DNA of 64,000 bases from Ligustrum vulgare. Lineage: Eukaryota; Streptophyta; Magnoliopsida; Lamiales; Oleaceae. The stretch's first letter is position 1. Each line of letters opens with the position of its first letter. The notes beneath the pieces are model-generated. The model ran no database searches and was not told the origin of the DNA. It saw only the letters and a list, made by a program, of their open reading frames with translations. The stretch spans positions 59,852,234 to 59,916,233 of the forward strand of contig OY743174.1 of the NCBI GenBank assembly GCA_963555705.1. Reading direction: 5' to 3'. The translations under genes and the position numbers were made by a program. This document shows, in pieces, positions 44,351 through 55,415 of the stretch.

Positions 44351-45733
44351 TAGTTGTTCCTTTGGTTTACCTCAGTATTTGCAGGTAATGTACCCGGAGC
44401 TCTAGCTGTGATCAACTGTGCTATCTGTCCCACTTGAGTCTCCAGATTTTTGATTGAAGCCTGTTGATTTTGAATTGTGGTTTCAGTTTTTCTCATAAAC
44501 TGATCTGTTCTAGACATGAACTGTTCTGTCCTTTCCAAAAACTTCCCAAGCATTTCTTCCAATGCAGGCTTTCTCTCTTCGGTGTTGAAATTAGGTGCAA
44601 TGTGTCCATTAGAGTGATCTTTCCAAGAAAAGTTAGGATGATTTTGCCATCCTGGATTGTAGGTATTTGAGTATGGATTATTCTGGCGTTGACCTCCTTG
44701 TACATAGTCAACTTGCTCCAATGGACAAGCCAGAATAGGGCAATCTGTAGTGGTTTGGTTTACACCACACTCTTCACAAGTCATTTTAGTACTTTTTGAT
44801 GAATGACTCACCAGTGCTATGCCCTCCACTTTCGCAACCAAAGAGTCTATTTTTGCTGATATAGCAATGTAAGCATCCACTTCATAGACTCCTGATGCCT
44901 TCTTTGGAACAACCCTGTCTGATCCCCACTTGGCATTTGTATTTGCTATCCTCTCGAAGAGCTCCAATGCTTGCCCGATGCTCTTTGTGCCTAACGCACC
45001 ATTTGATGAGGAATCAACCATATTTTTAAAATGTGGAAGTAGTCTTTCATAGAAGCACTTCACTTGATCACCTCATTTGATCCCATGGTTTGGACACTTC
45101 CTCAACATGCCCTTAAATCTGTTCCACACATCATCAAAGGATTCAGCATCTTGTTTGCTGAAACATGGTGATGTCATATCTCATTTTGGAAACCTTAGCT
45201 GGAGGCATGAATTTGGTGAAAAACTTTTGGACCAAGTCGTTCCAAGTGGTTATACTCGCAGCTGGGCGAGAATCCAACCACTCAACAGCCCTATCTCTGA
45301 GGGTATAAGGGAATAACCTGAGTCTGATAGAATCTTCAGACACACCCTGATATGTAAAGTGTTGACATGAATCTAAAAATTTAGAGACATGTGTGTGCAG
45401 GTTTTCATCAGGTCTCCCATGAAATTAGTGTCCATTTTGGAACATGTTGATGACATTGGTCTTCAACTGGAAATTTTCCTGCCCAAATGGTGGATAGACT
45501 ATGTTGGATTGATTTTGAATCACTTGAGGTGTCATGAAATCACCGACCAGCATGTCATCTTCATTAATTGGCTCAGCGGCGGGCAATCTCAAATTGTTGT
45601 TTGTCATTTGATTTTCTTTTTGGTTTTTAGATTTATCTAATTCCCTAAGTTCTCTTAACCTACGGTGTAATGTACGTTCTATTTCCGGGTCAGCTTCGAA
45701 GAGATTCCCTTTTTTCGAACGTAGCATACACAA
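44350..45733 (-). pseudogene. gag: Athila-like gag
   Basis: N-terminal part starts near 45733 (MCMLRSKKGNLFEADPEIER), then a stop at about 45425. It continues ESVSEDSIRLRLFPYTL-like sequence with RDRAVEWLDSRP, TWNDLVQKFFTKFMPP (45343-45143), another break with several stops around 45063-45140, then FLERIANTNAKWGSDR-type sequence and a zinc-binding CEECGVNQTTTDCPI (about 44790). Order and motifs match Ty3/gypsy gag of the Athila group. At least two frame breaks show it is dead. Confidence 0.85.
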
Positions 45734-45879
45734 CTAAAAGAAATGAAACTAGTAACTAACTAAAACAAGGAAATTAAACTCCTAAAAATTTAAAAAAAAA
45801 TAAAAGTAAAAATAAAATTAAAGCAAGTAAAGAGTCTGAATTAGTGAAAGTAATCTAAAAATAAATTTAAATAACAATC

Positions 45880-45900
45880 CCCGACAACAACGCCAAAAAC
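45880..45900 (-). promoter_or_regulatory. Primer-binding-like site of the Athila-like element
   Basis: On the minus strand TTTTTGGCGTTGTTGTCGGGG follows the LTR end. It resembles the TGGCGCCGTTGCCGGGG primer site used by Athila elements, with transitions at CpG-like positions. Confidence 0.65.
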
Positions 45901-45903
45901 TTG

Positions 45904-47321
45904 GTACGCTTCGCAAGTGCACGGGTCGCGCAAGTAATAAAGTGGACGTGAGTCCAAGTATCGATCCTACAGAGATTGTTTTAAATTGTATTTTAGACTA
46001 CTACCTTAACCGAAACAAGGAATTTGTTTGAGTTTAAAAATTTAGATTTTGAAAATTAAAATTAAGATTAAACTAAAAAATAAGAAATTTTGATTTGTTA
46101 AAACGATGAGATGAATATGTTAGAATTATGAATCCACATTAATCATATCAATCATGTATTTGACTTAAACATTTAATAACAAGGTATGAGTATTGAAAAT
46201 CCGTATTCCTATATTTATTTATGTCCCCTTTCGAGCGATGCATAAACACATTTTCCTACAAGAGACGAGCCTATATTTCTATGACCAATCCTAACATGTA
46301 GAAAAGTATTAATGAATTATGAACACTTTTTAGGATAACATGAGGTATAGGGGTATATTTATATCCCTTATCGGACTTCGCGACAATTAATCAATGTCTA
46401 ATAAATTCCTACTCTTTCGAACAAAGAAATCTATCACAAACATCAATAATTATGCGTCCACAATCATAGATGATAATAACAACATAATTAATTGCATCAA
46501 TCTCATAAATCGCATAATATAAACATAAAGTCAAAACATAGAATCAATAAATTAATGCTTCATCACAATTCTAACAATAAAAACCTAGCTTAAATATATG
46601 ATTGAAAATAAATCACAAGAAGTATGAAAAGAAGTCACCCTATTCATCTCCTTGATCCTTATTCTTCAATCTTGAATTTGGCCTCCTATGGATCCCCCAG
46701 CAATTCGACAGCGTTTTGGCATGAATTATGAAGATTGGGAACCCTTAATTTCGTGTCCCAAGTCTCTTATTTATAGATGTTCACGAAGTCTAGGTCAAAA
46801 ATATGAGAATTTGGCTAAATCTGCGCAAAAAACTCAACTGCGGCCCAGTCGGGACTACCGTGCGATCGCATGGTAGGAACTTTTGCGGTCGCAGCCTCGA
46901 AAATCCAACCTTCAGTCGCCATTTTTTCAAGCCGTGCGGTCATACGGTTATACTGGCAGCAACAATTTTCTTCTTTAAATTTCAGCAATTTGGTCCTCAT
47001 CCTTTTATTGCACAGTTGGTCCTCCATCTTCCGATTGTTGTAATTGAGTCCCTAAATTTTTGATTTCTTCCAAAATTGATTTCTTCTTCAATTTTCTTCT
47101 AATTGGCCCTTCTATTAACTGCAACTATTCTTGATTTTCACACTTTGACACTTTTATCATCCACTTTCTTGATTTTAGCTTTAATTTCATTATTTTCTCG
47201 ACTTTGGGGTACTTTCTGAAATAAAACAAATGATAACAAAATAAATAGCAAATATTCTTAAACAAACGAATAAAATCCTACTTTTATGATAGAAATAAGT
47301 GTATAAAATACACTTATTACA
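45904..47321 (-). repeat. Probable 5' LTR of the Athila-like element
   Basis: About 1.4 kb between the primer site and a minus-strand start TGTAATAAGTGTATTTTATA. Near the primer site it has ACCCGTGCACTTGCGAAGCG on minus, a typical ending for this group. No partner LTR remains in the window, so the limits are inferred. Confidence 0.6.
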
Positions 47322-48232
47322 TATGTTACTTGCTGAGCGTTAGCTCATTTAGTTTTGCATTGTAGGTATGACAATGCATGGATTGGAGGTTGATGTGAAC
47401 TCTCAAATGACAGGACGATTGTGTACTGGGTACCTAACTGTGGTTCATGGGCCTCTCACAAAGGAAAACCCAAAAAGGTCCAACTACTTTTAAATAATTT
47501 TATTTCATTTCAAAATAGTTAAATATTTTAAATAGCAAATTCCCGGCTATCGTCCCCTATCCACTCTCTGTTCCCTGTTTTAAACAGATATTTTTATACC
47601 AACTACAAATTATAAAGTTGTTATATTATAGTTAGTTTTTTTTGTTTTCTTCTAAATTAAATTACAAATGATATTTCAGAGAAATATACTTATTTTTAAT
47701 AATGTCCAATTACGCTTTAAAAATAAAAGTTCAATTTATATTTAGAGCGGGTGAATAAAATACTATTTTAATCGTTTGAAAAATCAAAATATAGTGAAGA
47801 AATAAATAAATGAATTAAAATTGAAAATGAATTTGGGACGCCACAAAGATCCTCTTTATTGTGCCGAGAGCTTGCCTATAACTTAAGAACGAGTTCTCTT
47901 GTATAGGGAGAAATTGATCATTCCTGAGGCACTAAGTAAGGAAAGCCACCACTAATTAAGGTATGTTGTCACTAAATAAGGAAAACAATCTTCTAATCCT
48001 CTACTTACCATAACTTTACATAATTACAATAATGGCCCTAAAAAACCCTTGGACTTTCACTAAATACTTTTGACTTTGGAAGCTATTTTTATGGTACAAC
48101 AAGTACCCCAAGGTCCAGATTTTATTAAAAGTATTTTAGGTTCGGACCTTGTCAAATCGAAATCGTGGAGTCTGTGAACGTCTTTCTTTATTTCTTTTAC
48201 TTTTTTCACCTTCTCGTGTCTCTCCTTTTGAT
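47322..48232. other. Older LTR-type remainder and unassigned DNA
   Basis: 47330-47500 (TTGCTGAGCGTTAGCTC...TTGCATTGTAGGTATGACAATG) reads as the tail of the older LTR-type sequence. 47500-48232 has no recognisable feature. Confidence 0.4.
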
Positions 48233-48233
48233 A

Positions 48234-48753
48234 AGGCTACGTTTGATAGCGAATGTGAGATTTATGTGGAAAGAAAATAAATTTCAGGAAATTAAATTTC
48301 GAGGAATTGAATTCCTAGGAATTGAAAGTTTAATATGTTTGATTAGTTTAATTTTCTAGATGGAAAAAGTGGAAAAAATTTCAACTTTTGTTGTTTAATT
48401 TACATTATTTTACATGGAAAATAAAGTAAAATTTAGTTATTTTAATAAAAAAAAATATTTTTTTCACACATTTGTACTTGATAATAATAATGTTAATTTT
48501 TGAAAATAAATAAATCAATTAACAATAACAAAAATGATCAAACGTGACGAAAATGGTAAAAGATTTTTTATTGAAAGGAAAACCTCCTCACCCATTTGAA
48601 AACGAATTCCTCCAAACCAAGGAAAATATCGAATTTCGAGACAAGTTGGAAAATGAATTCCATGAAAAACTTAGGCAATCAAACAGCGCAAAAGTTGAAA
48701 AATCACCTGAAAAACCCATTTTCCATGAAAATAAATGTCATCAAACGCAGCCT
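48234..48753. mobile_element. MITE with AGGCTRCGTTTGAT termini
   Basis: The left end AGGCTACGTTTGATAG and the complement of the right end AGGCTGCGTTTGATGA form inverted repeats around an AT-rich interior with paired AATTTCGAGG / AATTCC words. A convincing target duplication is not present right at the ends; CTTTTGATA occurs just left of the element and again about 10 bp right of it. Plus-strand frames at 48544-48799 lie inside it and are not real genes. Confidence 0.65.
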
Positions 48754-49621
48754 AATGTCTGGTCTTTTGATAGTCGATAAAGTTGCTTATGTCCCTTAAA
48801 GCTGCGTTAAAATTATATTCAATTATTCACATTGAACGGGACTCACTTGAAAGCGATAATTTTTTTTTTTTTTTAATCTATTTGACGTGTTAAAGGTGAC
48901 ATATTCGACATTAAATAAGGAAAGATATATCAACCTTAATTTTTGTCATAGTTATGTTTCCCAGCACATAGCATGAAAACTAAATTTTATTGTAAGCATT
49001 TGTTGAAAGAAATTATCTGGAGTGCGTAACCAAAATTTCCAATTTTCAACACCTTTTCCGAACCAAATTATTAACATGCACATCGAAAATTTAAAACTTA
49101 TGTACAATAAATCTATACGCACTACTATGGTATGCGTAACCATTGAATATGCAATCAATGATATTAGGTCCAATCTTAGCCTTTTTAGGCTTAGGAACCG
49201 CTACCTTAGCTAAACATCTTCATACCTTTTAAGTGTGGTAAAATTGATACAAGTGATAGTTGGAGGACCAACTTGCAAACTCATATTATTTGCAAATGTG
49301 CCTTATTACTTGTAAAGGCGTGATCTCTGTACCTAAAATCTGAGTCGTCCATTGGAGTGATCTAATCCTTGCCGTTGGATTTGAGAAATCCATCAAATTT
49401 GAAAATTTTCACAAAGTTTTCAAAAATCGAAACACGTTTCAATATAGGTTTTTCAAAATACTCAAGAAATCACAGGTTTCTTAAGAAACCACTAAGAAAT
49501 AAGAAAACCCTAAAAAACATTTTATAAACCACAGACTCTTCCAGAAAATAACAGATCCACCCACAAAAACATTGGATCTATACAATCTGAGTCGTAAATC
49601 AGCGAAATCACAAGAACCCTT
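48754..49621 (-). other. Unassigned, possibly copia leader
   Basis: On the minus strand this lies downstream of the primer site at 49623-49635, so part of it may be the untranslated leader of that copia element. No gag motif is visible. Confidence 0.35.
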
Positions 49622-49622
49622 A

Positions 49623-50244
49623 GGCTCTGATACCACTGTTATGATTTTAAGACTCAGAATCACCACAAAGTAACCACACAGATTGAAGTTAACCACAAAG
49701 AACTTCAAACTTTATATATCAAAAACAAAAATTATCAGAAACAAAGTTTTATGCAAAAACTTATAAACTTTCAAAAGAAAAACTCAAAATCTCGCACAAA
49801 ATATACCACTAAGAAAGTTATAAATTAACACTGTAAAACCACAAAGTATTACTATCTGATTATGCACAAAGAATCAGAAGAGGAAGAACATAAAAATTCT
49901 GTAGTGAGAAGAGAGATTTCTAGAGAGAACCACGAAGAGTCAAGCCAGAGAGAGAATGGAAGAGTCTGGAATGATGAAAAGACAGATGAAACGCATACTT
50001 ATCCTCAGTTGAACGGCTACGATGAAGCTTGAATGATCCAACGGTTGGGAACATAAAGGCGGTAATAGAGTTGGGCCAGAGATCCGGGTTTAGTATTGGG
50101 CTCTAGCTAGTTGGCTGGTCTATGTTATTTTGGGCTTCAGCAGAGTGAGCTTCAACAATTTTGGGCTGCTTGATTGGTCTGGTCCAATTGCATATACATT
50201 GTATTTTTCCATTATTTTTCCCATTTAAATTGAGGTATACAACA
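49623..50244 (-). mobile_element. Copia LTR with tRNA-Met-type primer site (minus)
   Basis: On the minus strand the LTR runs 50244 to 49637, TGTTGTATACCTC...AATCATAACA (608 bp). It is followed after one base by TGGTATCAGAGCC (49635-49623), complementary to the initiator tRNA-Met 3' end used by plant copia elements. The internal part and the second LTR are not recognisable, so this is a 5'-terminal remnant. Confidence 0.82.
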
Positions 50245-51064
50245 TGTCTAAAAGGAGGTTTATTTAAGAAAGTGTGAGTAACTTATTTTCTACAATTTTT
50301 CTTTTCCCAGTTTTCAGTTTTCGGTTTTATAGGTGGATGCAAGAGTCAATTTTGATGGTGAAAGAAGTTCTGGAGTAGATTTTCCTTGGTCAAGTGAGCA
50401 TGCTACCATTTTATTTATTGCATGCCATGGTTTAAATAACAGTGGCCCTGTCATTTTATCATCTTGATGAAGTAGATTGATCTCTTAAAGCTCATTTGTT
50501 GAACCTTCATCGTCATTTCATTTTAAATATGGTATAGCAATCTGGAATCTCTTTGTCCATTTGATTCTCCATAGTTTGTGTATCCGATATGAAGTTTATT
50601 TTAGTTTTTTGGTATATAATTAAGTGCTTGTTTATTCAAAAAAAAAAATGCTTGATTGCTCAACTTGATATCTTAATTTTGTCGGGAAGCATATTGACTA
50701 AGTACAAAATAGGACTGGAGTGTTGCTGACCACAAGATATATGTAGTTTCATCAATTTATTAGGAATTGTATATTAGCACTTGATAGCAAGGACAAATAT
50801 TTGGAAGAAATAGAAATGAAATCGCTTAATTAATTGAAGGCTTGTGTTCGTTTGTAATATTTCTCGTCTGTAAATTTCGATTTAACATATTGGCATGTTT
50901 CCTTGAAAGTTGGGACACTATTACCAATTGTGGAGTTTGAATGCTTGAATGGAGAAGAATAACGAATTAGCACAAATTATTACTCATTGAAAGTAGGGAA
51001 ACATATGAGATCACTGCTCATGAGCATAGTACCTAAACCTGTGCATCGCACGAGCCACATTAGT
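50245..51064 (+). mobile_element. Possible decayed Helitron end with captured exon-like piece
   Basis: Near 51035-51064 the sequence CCTGTGCATCGCACGAG then CCACATTAGT looks like a Helitron 3' hairpin and CTAGT end with a few C-to-T/G-to-A changes. Upstream, 50333-50402 follows an intron-like end (TTTTATAG|GTGG) and could encode VDARVNFDGERSSGVDFPWS, which looks like a genuine exon of a host gene I cannot name. No 5' Helitron end was found. Confidence 0.4.
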
Positions 51065-51358
51065 AATGATATAAATTCGATGGATGATGTGTACCAAATG
51101 ATCTTACTTCGACTTGCAATTATCCAATAATCACACAGACAGGTAAAAGCATTTATTTATCACTTTTAATATAATTCAAAACAAGACTATTTTTTTTTAA
51201 AGGAAATTATTCTTTTAGCATGAACAAAACATGTTAGTATGTAGAACCGACTGAAACTCTTGATGTGATACAATGTTGTAATATGACTCTTATTTTGACA
51301 TATCATTTATGAATTATATATCAAAATAATATTAGGTCTTCATACATATTAAACTCTC

Positions 51359-52500
51359 GCTCTGATATCATTTTGCAATGTCTCGAATTTCTGGAGGAGC
51401 CTAGTATAACAACCCACTTATTTTTTTTAGTCAAACTTTAATGGTCAAAGCTAAATGTGGCATAGACAAGCCTAAGTCAAATTAGGACTAAAATTTAACA
51501 GTTTATTGGTAGAGGTTACTTTTTAAAACTCTTATAAGTTGAGATATATATATATATATTGTAAAACTATCAAAATAAGAACAAGAAAAAGAGAGAGATT
51601 AGAGAATTGAGAGACTTTCTTCTCATGAGGTGTATTTAAATGAATGAAATAAGACTTCTATTTATAGGAGTGATCAATGGCACAATCATAATATTGTAAA
51701 GTCTACAGGGGTATAATGGTCATTTACTATATATATATATATATATTATAGCACTTCCCCTTGAATGACCTATTAAGTAATAGCCTACATCGTTAAAACC
51801 TTGTTAAGAAAATCCAATGGGATAAAAATTGAGTGAAGGAAAAAGAGTACAGCTACTCCCCCTGATGTTGGCCACCGTGAATCATTGAGTCTAATATTCG
51901 AAATGACATCAATGATAAATAGAACAAATCGTGTATTGAATCTTAAAGTTCTGAAGTGCTTCCTCGTTAAAACCTTGTCAATAAAACTCAGTGAGATAAA
52001 ATCTGTACCAAGAAAAAAGAGTACAGCTGCTGTCTCATTAAAACCTTGTCAGGATAACCTAGTAGGACAAAACCTGGACAAAACAAAAAGAGTACAGCAT
52101 GATTCTCCCCCTGAAGTGTGCAATCGAGTATTCATGAACTTCTTGAATAATGATATCATCCTTTGTCTGAAATATGTATATATGAAGATCTCTTTGTGTG
52201 TAGCTCATATCATAACATTCTTCATAAGATGTCTATGATTTTCTTCATTTGTTGATTCCAGCATAATTTAAAGGGAGAGTTTGTCGTTGAATTATAGCTC
52301 CCAAATAACTGTGATAATGTCTCAAAAATTTTGCTAAGAAAATCCAATAGGACAAAACCTTAGCGAAGAGAAAAAAAGTACATTATTTTCATTGATGCGC
52401 CATAATTGTTCCTCATTAAAAATCTTGCTAGGAAAACCCTGTGTGACAAAACCTCAGCTAAGGGAAAAAGAGTGCATCACGTATTTATTCCCCTCATGGG
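51359..52500 (-). mobile_element. Second copia LTR remnant (minus) with internal repeats
   Basis: On the minus strand a primer-like TGATATCAGAGC (51370-51359) follows the LTR. A TATA box CTCCTATAAATAGAAG (about 51656-51671) lies where an LTR promoter would be. U3 carries five copies of a word of about 60-65 bp: on plus, TTAAAACCTTG...GACAAAACCT...AAAAAGAGTACA. This is typical of a widespread plant copia LTR family. The upstream border is not fixed. Confidence 0.65.
51791..52476. repeat. Five dispersed ~60-65-bp repeats (AAAACCTTG...AAAGAGTACA)
   Basis: Copies start near 51791, 51965, 52036, 52321 and 52413. All join an AAACCTTG/TTTTGCTA part, an AAATCCAATGGGA / ACCCTGTGTGA part and a final AAAAAGAGTACA. 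Some are followed by CTCCCCCTGA. Confidence 0.85.
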
Positions 52501-53565
52501 AATATCACAAGGATATTGATGCAATCTCAAATTCTTTCATCAAACATATCATTTATGATGAACTTTGTATAAATAGTTTATAATTCATTTATGATGTCAT
52601 AGCTCATGTATGATGTACTGAACATGCTATATCAAACAATATTTGGCTAGTTGACTGATTGCGTTTTTCAAATCTAGAATTCACTTATGATGAATAATTA
52701 AATATTTATTTTCGAATTCACTTCTAGTTAATAATTAAATATTCATTTTCGGTGGATAATTAAATATAAAATTACATACCCAAATATTCAAATATAATTC
52801 ATAATAATAGTACACTCCAATTTCAATTTCAAGATATTATATTATGGGGTCATTTGTATCATTCTTCATGTGATTTCATTTTATTTATATGAATCACATT
52901 TTCTTAGTGAGATAATCAATTTGCTTTTGAGAATAAGCAGTAATGAGAATTTGTTAACCTGAACAATCTTCTGGTTCTTCAATGAATATCATTTTGCATT
53001 CTCAATAAATCTCATTATTGAATTGGAATTTAACCAATCATGCTAAATTATAGAACTTCTGGTTCAACAAGATATTTATTTCACTTATACATATGTATGA
53101 ACTTTTGGTTCAATACAACATTCATTTCACTTGTACGTATTTCTGTATAGTAAAAATCATTATACCTTGATTTATTACATTGAAAAAGGCCTGAACGATA
53201 TCCTTAGTAAATAATTCTTGTCTCCAAATCTTTCATTTTATTTTTATCTATCGAAAAATGTAATGGCACATTATCACCTTGTTCCCACCTTTTAAATATT
53301 TTATTCCAATATTTCTTGGTGCAATCTATATCACGCGAAGCCACCGCTCTTTACGTGTTAATAATGCATTTAAATAGATCGTTTGGGAATAATATTAGAT
53401 CCATAAAAAATGGATGCCATATTATCAAATATTCGTAAATATTATTCTAATCTTCCGGTAATTGTTCTGAAAAAGATATATCGAGTTCGACTTGAAAGAT
53501 TGATGTTGCTGATGGATCAATGTATCCCAGAAGATGATTGTTGGTTGATCGAAACAAACGTTTGA
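52501..53565. other. AT-rich, no gene seen
   Basis: Probably the rest of the copia LTR or its flank. Repeated words such as AATAATTAAATATT and CACTTATACATATG occur, but no feature is clear. Confidence 0.4.
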
Positions 53566-53913
53566 TTACCTGGTGAATTACCAAATTCATTTTTTAAGCA
53601 CATACCTGACTTAGGTAAGAGTACTATCGCAAAGAAGCGAAGAGCAAAAAGATTAAAAGGTTGCTACAAATGTGCTCAATGGACATATGGTACCCGTTGT
53701 AAATCAGTAGGATATTCATCCAGAAATCGAGATGATAAAATAGATTTCATTAAGGGTGGACTGAGTAAGGAGTCTTTGGATGATATTCAATTGACTCTTG
53801 AGACGCACCCTTGTGGGTATGTGCAGCGTGAGCTACTATCATTATGGGCTCAATTCAGTGATGATAAAGATCGTTATAGCCTGAAGAATATAATAGCAAA
53901 AGATCCTTTTAGC
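53566..53913 (+). pseudogene. Unrecognised protein-coding remnant without start codon
   Basis: A 115-codon open frame follows a TGA and has no Met before its basic segment. It reads LGKSTIAKKRRAKRLKGC, then YKCAQWTYGTRCKSVG with regularly placed cysteines, DDKIDFIKGGLSKESLDD, LTLETHPCGYVQRELLSLWA, and ends at TAG. Composition and codon use look protein-like rather than random. I cannot assign a family; Cys-x2-Cys followed by a Cys about 9 residues later suggests but does not prove metal binding. It may be an exon of a host gene cut off by the Tat LTR at 53974, or a transposon remnant. Confidence 0.45.
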
Positions 53914-53973
53914 CACTCTGTAACAAATATGGATGTTTAGGTTGTTCAACATTGATACAAGGTAAATCAATAT

Positions 53974-54643
53974 TGTTGACCACAAAATCCGGATGGACCT
54001 TGGACCAACACGTCTCAGCTCCTCCCTCTTGGACACGTGGACCTCCTGCGCACTGTGACAAACAATCAGTTTGCAAAAGGGGCCGAGGTGGCTCCCGTTT
54101 GCACTCCGATGCCTAAGTCAGTACTCATTTTGGGCAAATATATATTGGGTGCGGGAAGCATAAATGTGTAAAAGAGAGAAAAGGGAGTGAGAGAAATATA
54201 GAGTTAAGAATCAGAAGTTGCTAACCTCTAACTTGGAGACAATTGTGCTTCATTTATAGAGGAACTTCTTGTCTCGGATCACGACACGTGGCATACTTTA
54301 CACTTGTCATCACCCCAGCTCATGGAGGTGACAACCTTGCTTTTCAACCGTAATCATTGCTACATTTCGTAGGGGATGGGCGCCTGTCACGTCTGGGTAA
54401 AGGCAGTGTCCCATCACTGACTCCATCTCTCTTCTGGTCAGCGCCGTAAAGCCCCCCGGCTGGGTATAAAGCACATCGGCTAGGCATTAACCAGGTTGGC
54501 TTAAAGAGGTGTGCTCGGCGTACCACCTCAGCATTCTTCCCAGGTGATACTTTAGGCCTTTAGCTGTGGGCCATGGTCCGTTGGGCCACTATTGGGCCTT
54601 CGCTGGTGGATCACTGTACCTTTCTTTGGGCCCGGACTCAACA
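53974..54643 (-). repeat. 3' LTR of Tat copy 2
   Basis: 670 bp on minus, TGTTGAGTCC...GTGGTCAACA. Homologous to 35901-36571. Minus-strand TATA CTCTATAAATGAAG near 54249-54262 and one CACGTG core near 54283-54292. The outer flank begins AATAT (53969-53973), the expected target duplication if the other end is found. Confidence 0.92.
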
Positions 54644-55064
54644 CTAGTCCCTCAAATCCGAAGGGATCATTCATGGTCGGGTAGGATTTGCCATGATTTC
54701 ACAGCATTAACTTTTTAGGGAGTCAATAACGACATTCCTTAGGTAAGGCTCGGATCCATATCATAGTCGACCTTCTGCCTCGGATTTTCTCTCCTTAGTG
54801 GCCAGGATCATTCCAGCGCATTTCCTGGGCGGCGCATTCAATTCGGAGGGGCTATCGGTATTTATTTCCAAGAAATATATATATATACATAAAATGGGAG
54901 GGGGGTAGCATTTCGCAGCGCGTGGCATTCACTGTGGTAGCTGAACGGTTTTGTCCCTCCTTTCGACGGCTGGCGCTTTGATTAGCCCGTTTTCCAAGAA
55001 GCATGGGTTACCTACATTAATCATGCGGCTCACGAAACTCAAGGAATCTAGACCGTTAGGATGC
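54644..55064. other. Region between 3' LTR and antisense promoter (copy 2)
   Basis: Non-coding, counterpart of 35463-35900. Begins with the minus-strand polypurine-type GGATTTGAGGGACTAG next to the LTR. Confidence 0.6.
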
Positions 55065-55074
55065 CTATAAATCC
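55065..55074 (+). promoter_or_regulatory. TATA box of the antisense gene, copy 2
   Basis: CTATAAATCC about 350 bp upstream of ATG 55416. It matches the position of the TATA box at 35452-35462 in copy 1. A donor-like GAAG|GTAAATCC near 55283 is conserved and could begin a 5'-UTR intron ending just before the ATG. Confidence 0.6.
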
Positions 55075-55415
55075 TTCTTCATTTTACCATTTCACCTTTT
55101 ACCATTTTCTTAGGATCTTTGCAGCAATACTTTCGCGAAAGCTTGCGCCGTTTCCCTCTTCCTTGCGAGTTTCGTGTCTTTTCTTCAAGGGTTTTCTACC
55201 CAGCATCCACCCTTAACGTTCCACAGTTTTTCTTGGCGAGTTCTTCATTCCAAGTGCACAGTGTCATGCATTCGTCTTTTGAAGGTAAATCCCTTGATCC
55301 CTGTATATGCAAGATTTTCTTATTTTTAGTTTCTCATTGTGGGTTTGAGAATTTTGTTTTTGAACTTTGTTTTTCTTTTGTTGAGTCTGACTCTCCTTTA
55401 AAACAAAAAGAAAAA

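Larger units (their letters stand above)
41531..47321 (-). mobile_element. Athila-like Ty3/gypsy element, gag-protease only
   Basis: On the minus strand: a probable 5' LTR (47321 to about 45904), a primer-binding-like site, gag (45733-44350), protease (44350-43466), then about 1.9 kb non-coding. There is no RT, RNase H, integrase or recognisable 3' LTR. The region near 41710-41780 (CCCACCCCCAAACTAG, ATGCATTGTCCTCAATG) and 43340-43395 (GGTTGCCTCCCAACAAGCGC) are familiar non-coding pieces of this type of plant element. Whether it was mobilised as a short non-autonomous unit or truncated later is unknown; the left border is approximate. Confidence 0.75.

Noticed and set aside
46688..47063. Frames inside the Athila-like LTR
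   Set aside because: LTR non-coding sequence; both strands give unrelated short frames.
48544..48799. Two overlapping plus-strand frames
   Set aside because: They lie inside the MITE ending at 48753 and are Lys/Asn/Glu-rich low complexity.
51885..52583. Plus-strand frames of 117 and 63 codons
   Set aside because: They read through the repeated U3 words of a copia LTR.
55119..55415. 99 residues upstream of the conserved ATG in the copy 2 antisense gene
   Set aside because: The frame opens at a TTG, is not conserved in copy 1 and probably includes a 5'-UTR intron; the shared start is ATG 55416.
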